From Candidatus Omnitrophica bacterium 4484_49 (GTDB lineage Bacteria > Omnitrophota > Gorgyraeia > Kaelpiales > Kaelpiaceae): a stretch of 14,186 bases of DNA. The DNA lies in NCBI GenBank assembly GCA_002085265.1, contig NATI01000010.1:1-14186 (forward strand), written 5' to 3'. Positions 12,236 to 14,186 of the stretch are shown in pieces. The notes under the pieces are model-generated. The model saw only the letters and a list, made by a program, of their open reading frames with translations, ran no database searches and was not told where the DNA came from. The position numbers were made by a program, and so were the translations under genes. How positions within the stretch are numbered: position 1 is the first letter of the stretch; every line of letters begins with the position of its first letter.

Positions 12236-13684
12236 ATGAACAGTTATTCTTTACAACCCCATTTCTGTAAACTGCGTGAAAACTGTGGCCTGTTTGCAGT
12301 GTATAATCATCCCCAGGCAAGTTACCTTACCTACTTAGGCCTCTATGCCCTTCAGCATCGGGGAGAAGAAAGCGCCGGTATTATAAGTTATAACGGCAAG
12401 GAGTTCTTTATTCATAAGGAACTGGGCCATGTGGCTGATGTATTCAATGAAGATATTCTCAATAAATTAAAGGGAGAATCTGCAATTGGCCATGTGAGAT
12501 ATTCTACCTATGGCTCCACAAATATTGAGAATGCTCAGCCACTTCTGGTTAAATGTGCCCAGGGAGCAATTGCTATCGCTCATAATGGGAATCTGGTTAA
12601 TGCCTTACAGTTAAGGAAAGAATTGGAGTCGCAGGGAGCAATCTTTCAGACCACTACCGATAGCGAAATAATCCTTCACCTTATTGCCCATTCTTCTCAT
12701 GGTAATCTTCTGGATTCTCTGATAGAAGCACTGAAGAGAGTAAAGGGAGCTTATTGCTTTTTACTGATGGATGAAAATTCAATAATCGCTGCCCGCGACC
12801 CTTATGGATTTAAGCCTCTGTGTCTGGGCAGGATAAAAGATGCCTTTGTGGTTTCCTCTGAGAGTTGTGCTTTAGATTTAATTGAAGCAGAATTTTTAAG
12901 GGAAATTGAGCCCGGGGAGGTTGTGGTTATAAACGAAAATGGCCTTAAAAGTGTAAAGCCATTTCCTAAACCTTTCCATCTTGCCCAGTGTATTTTTGAA
13001 CATATTTATTTTTCCCGGCCTGATTCTGTAATTTTCGGAGAGAATGTCCATGTAGTGAGGGAACGATTGGGGAAAAAACTTGTGGAAGAATATCCAGTAA
13101 ATGCTGATGTGATAGTGCCTGTACCTGATTCCGGAACTTCCTGTGCTATTGGTTTCTCAAAAGCATCAGGGATCCCTATTGATCTGGGTATAATCAGGAA
13201 TCACTATGTGGGCAGGACATTTATTCAGCCTTCTCAGATTATCAGGGATTTCAATGTCCGGATAAAATTCAATCTCATCCGTGATGTTCTCAAAAATAAA
13301 AAAGTGGTGATTGTTGACGATTCTATAGTGCGGGGAACAACCTCTCAGAAGAGGGTCAGAGAGTTGAGAAAAGCCGGGGCCAAAGAAGTCCATATGCGCA
13401 TAAGTTGTCCTCCCCATAAGTTTCCCTGTTTTTATGGAATAGATTTTCCCACCAAAGAGGAACTGATTGCTAATCGGTTTTCTTCTCTGGATGAGATAAG
13501 GAAATTCCTGGATGTGGATAGTCTGGGATATTTAAGCAGAGAGGGAATGCTTTCCTGTGTTAAGGCGTTTTCTCCTGAAGATTATTGCACTGCCTGTTTT
13601 GATGGTAATTATCCAGTTCCATTTGGGGAGGAGAAAAATAAGTTTGAAGCCGAACTCAACTCCAGGAAAGTCAGAAGATGCTGA
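12236..13684 (+). CDS. purF: Amidophosphoribosyltransferase (glutamine PRPP amidotransferase), Fe-S type
   Basis: PurF catalyses the first committed step of purine synthesis: PRPP plus glutamine to phosphoribosylamine. The 482-aa chain has the N-terminal glutamine amidotransferase domain with nucleophile C17 in NCGLFAVYN after a 16-residue propeptide that must be cleaved, then LQHRGEESAGI and HNGNLVN. The phosphoribosyltransferase domain has the PRPP loop VVIVDDSIVRGTT. Cysteines C252 (QCIFEHIYFSRPDS), C398 (PCFYGID), C451 and C454 (CTAC) sit at the places of the four iron-sulfur ligands of the Bacillus enzyme, so it is the oxygen-sensitive Fe-S class. The ATG at 12236 is chosen; a TTG at 12230 in the same frame would add two residues. 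It overlaps purM by 7 nt. Confidence 0.97.
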   Translation: MNSYSLQPHFCKLRENCGLFAVYNHPQASYLTYLGLYALQHRGEESAGIISYNGKEFFIHKELGHVADVFNEDILNKLKGESAIGHVRYSTYGSTNIENAQPLLVKCAQGAIAIAHNGNLVNALQLRKELESQGAIFQTTTDSEIILHLIAHSSHGNLLDSLIEALKRVKGAYCFLLMDENSIIAARDPYGFKPLCLGRIKDAFVVSSESCALDLIEAEFLREIEPGEVVVINENGLKSVKPFPKPFHLAQCIFEHIYFSRPDSVIFGENVHVVRERLGKKLVEEYPVNADVIVPVPDSGTSCAIGFSKASGIPIDLGIIRNHYVGRTFIQPSQIIRDFNVRIKFNLIRDVLKNKKVVIVDDSIVRGTTSQKRVRELRKAGAKEVHMRISCPPHKFPCFYGIDFPTKEELIANRFSSLDEIRKFLDVDSLGYLSREGMLSCVKAFSPEDYCTACFDGNYPVPFGEEKNKFEAELNSRKVRRC

Positions 13685-14186
13685 ATTATAAACGGGCAGG
13701 GGTGGATATTGATAAGGCAAACAAGTTTGTTTTTAGTATAAAAAGACAAATTGCCTCTACCCGGGATAAAAATGTCCTTGCCGATATTGGGCCCTTTGCA
13801 GGTTTGTATCAATTATCACTGTTTAAGAAATATAAACAGCCAGTTCTTGTTGCTTCCAGTGATGGAGTGGGAACCAAAATAAAATTATGTATTCTGTGTA
13901 AAAAATATCAGGTGGCGGGATATGATCTCGTGGCTATGAATGTTAATGATATAATTACCACTGGTGCCCGACCACTGTTTTTCCTGGATTATTTTGCCAC
14001 TTCTAAACTTGACCCTGCTGTGGCAAAGGAGGTTATTAAAGGAATAGTTAAGGGATGTCGGGATTCAGAGATGTGCCTTCTTGGTGGCGAGACAGCGGAG
14101 ATGCCAGATTTCTATAACAAGGATGAGTTTGACCTTGCAGGATTTGCAGTTGGGATTGTAGAAAAAAACAGGATAATCAATCCTTG
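13678..14186 (+). CDS. purM: Phosphoribosylformylglycinamidine cyclo-ligase, N-terminal part
   Basis: From the ATG at 13678 the frame is open to the window edge (169 complete codons). It begins MLNYKRAGVDIDKANKFV and contains the AIR synthase signatures SSDGVGTKIK, MNVNDIITTGARPLFFLDY and LLGGETAEMPDFY. The family is about 340 aa, so about half is visible. PurM converts FGAM to AIR with ATP, the fifth step of purine synthesis. The start lies inside the end of purF (7-nt overlap, ending at 13684), which implies translational coupling and shared control from the purF promoter. An AGGAAAG stretch (about 13663-13669) could serve as ribosome-binding site. Confidence 0.95.
   Translation, partial: MLNYKRAGVDIDKANKFVFSIKRQIASTRDKNVLADIGPFAGLYQLSLFKKYKQPVLVASSDGVGTKIKLCILCKKYQVAGYDLVAMNVNDIITTGARPLFFLDYFATSKLDPAVAKEVIKGIVKGCRDSEMCLLGGETAEMPDFYNKDEFDLAGFAVGIVEKNRIINP

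Overview
The window comes from a bacterial chromosome of moderate to low GC. It carries a canonical bacterial SMC, a GGDEF signalling protein and a purF-purM pair. There are no rRNA or tRNA genes, no phage genes and no intact transposase. The motif style suggests a deep-branching, possibly candidate-phylum bacterium such as an Omnitrophota- or Aerophobota-like lineage. That placement is a memory-based guess from the SMC and GAF-GGDEF wording, not a measurement.

Layout. Positions 2-136 hold the 3' end of an unrecognised gene. A strong hairpin separates it from a convergent half-size TauE/SafE-type membrane protein (188-550, minus). A compact divergent promoter region then leads into smc (606-4124). 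smc ends 1 nt short of the convergent GAF-GGDEF diguanylate cyclase gene (4126-5310, minus), and the smc terminator lies inside the last codons of that gene. Positions 5311-5932 are intergenic. They contain one copy of a paired 21-nt palindromic repeat and a frameshifted transposase relic with a ribosome-binding site locked in a hairpin. An apparent operon follows (5933-8435): a DUF4870/Tic20-like membrane protein, a 55-aa two-helix membrane protein, an SPL-type radical SAM protein, and a Nudix hydrolase whose N-terminal half may be a divergent macro domain. Then come a very strongly signalled 82-aa protein gene (8526-8774), a COG2521-like methyltransferase gene (8814-9641), the second copy of the repeat pair (9678-9747), and a coupled transporter pair: a Kef-like antiporter core and a bile-acid/Na+ symporter family protein. 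Positions 11948-12167 form a nested foldback element flanked by a 13-bp direct repeat. purF (Fe-S type) and the start of purM close the window, overlapping by 7 nt.

How the genes work together. purF and purM are two steps of de novo purine synthesis. The antiporter and the BASS protein are translationally coupled and probably make a Na+/H+-linked transport unit. The 5933-8435 cluster joins membrane proteins of unknown role to a radical SAM protein and a putative ADP-ribose-type Nudix enzyme.

A recurring pattern is worth noting. Four genes (smc, the cyclase, the methyltransferase, the antiporter) lack a Shine-Dalgarno sequence and have a -10-like box ending 6-8 nt before the ATG, which suggests leaderless mRNAs. 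Others (tauE-like, DUF4870, Nudix, 82-aa protein) have clear Shine-Dalgarno sites. The most unusual elements are the duplicated paired repeat, the transposase relic beside it, and the foldback element before purF.
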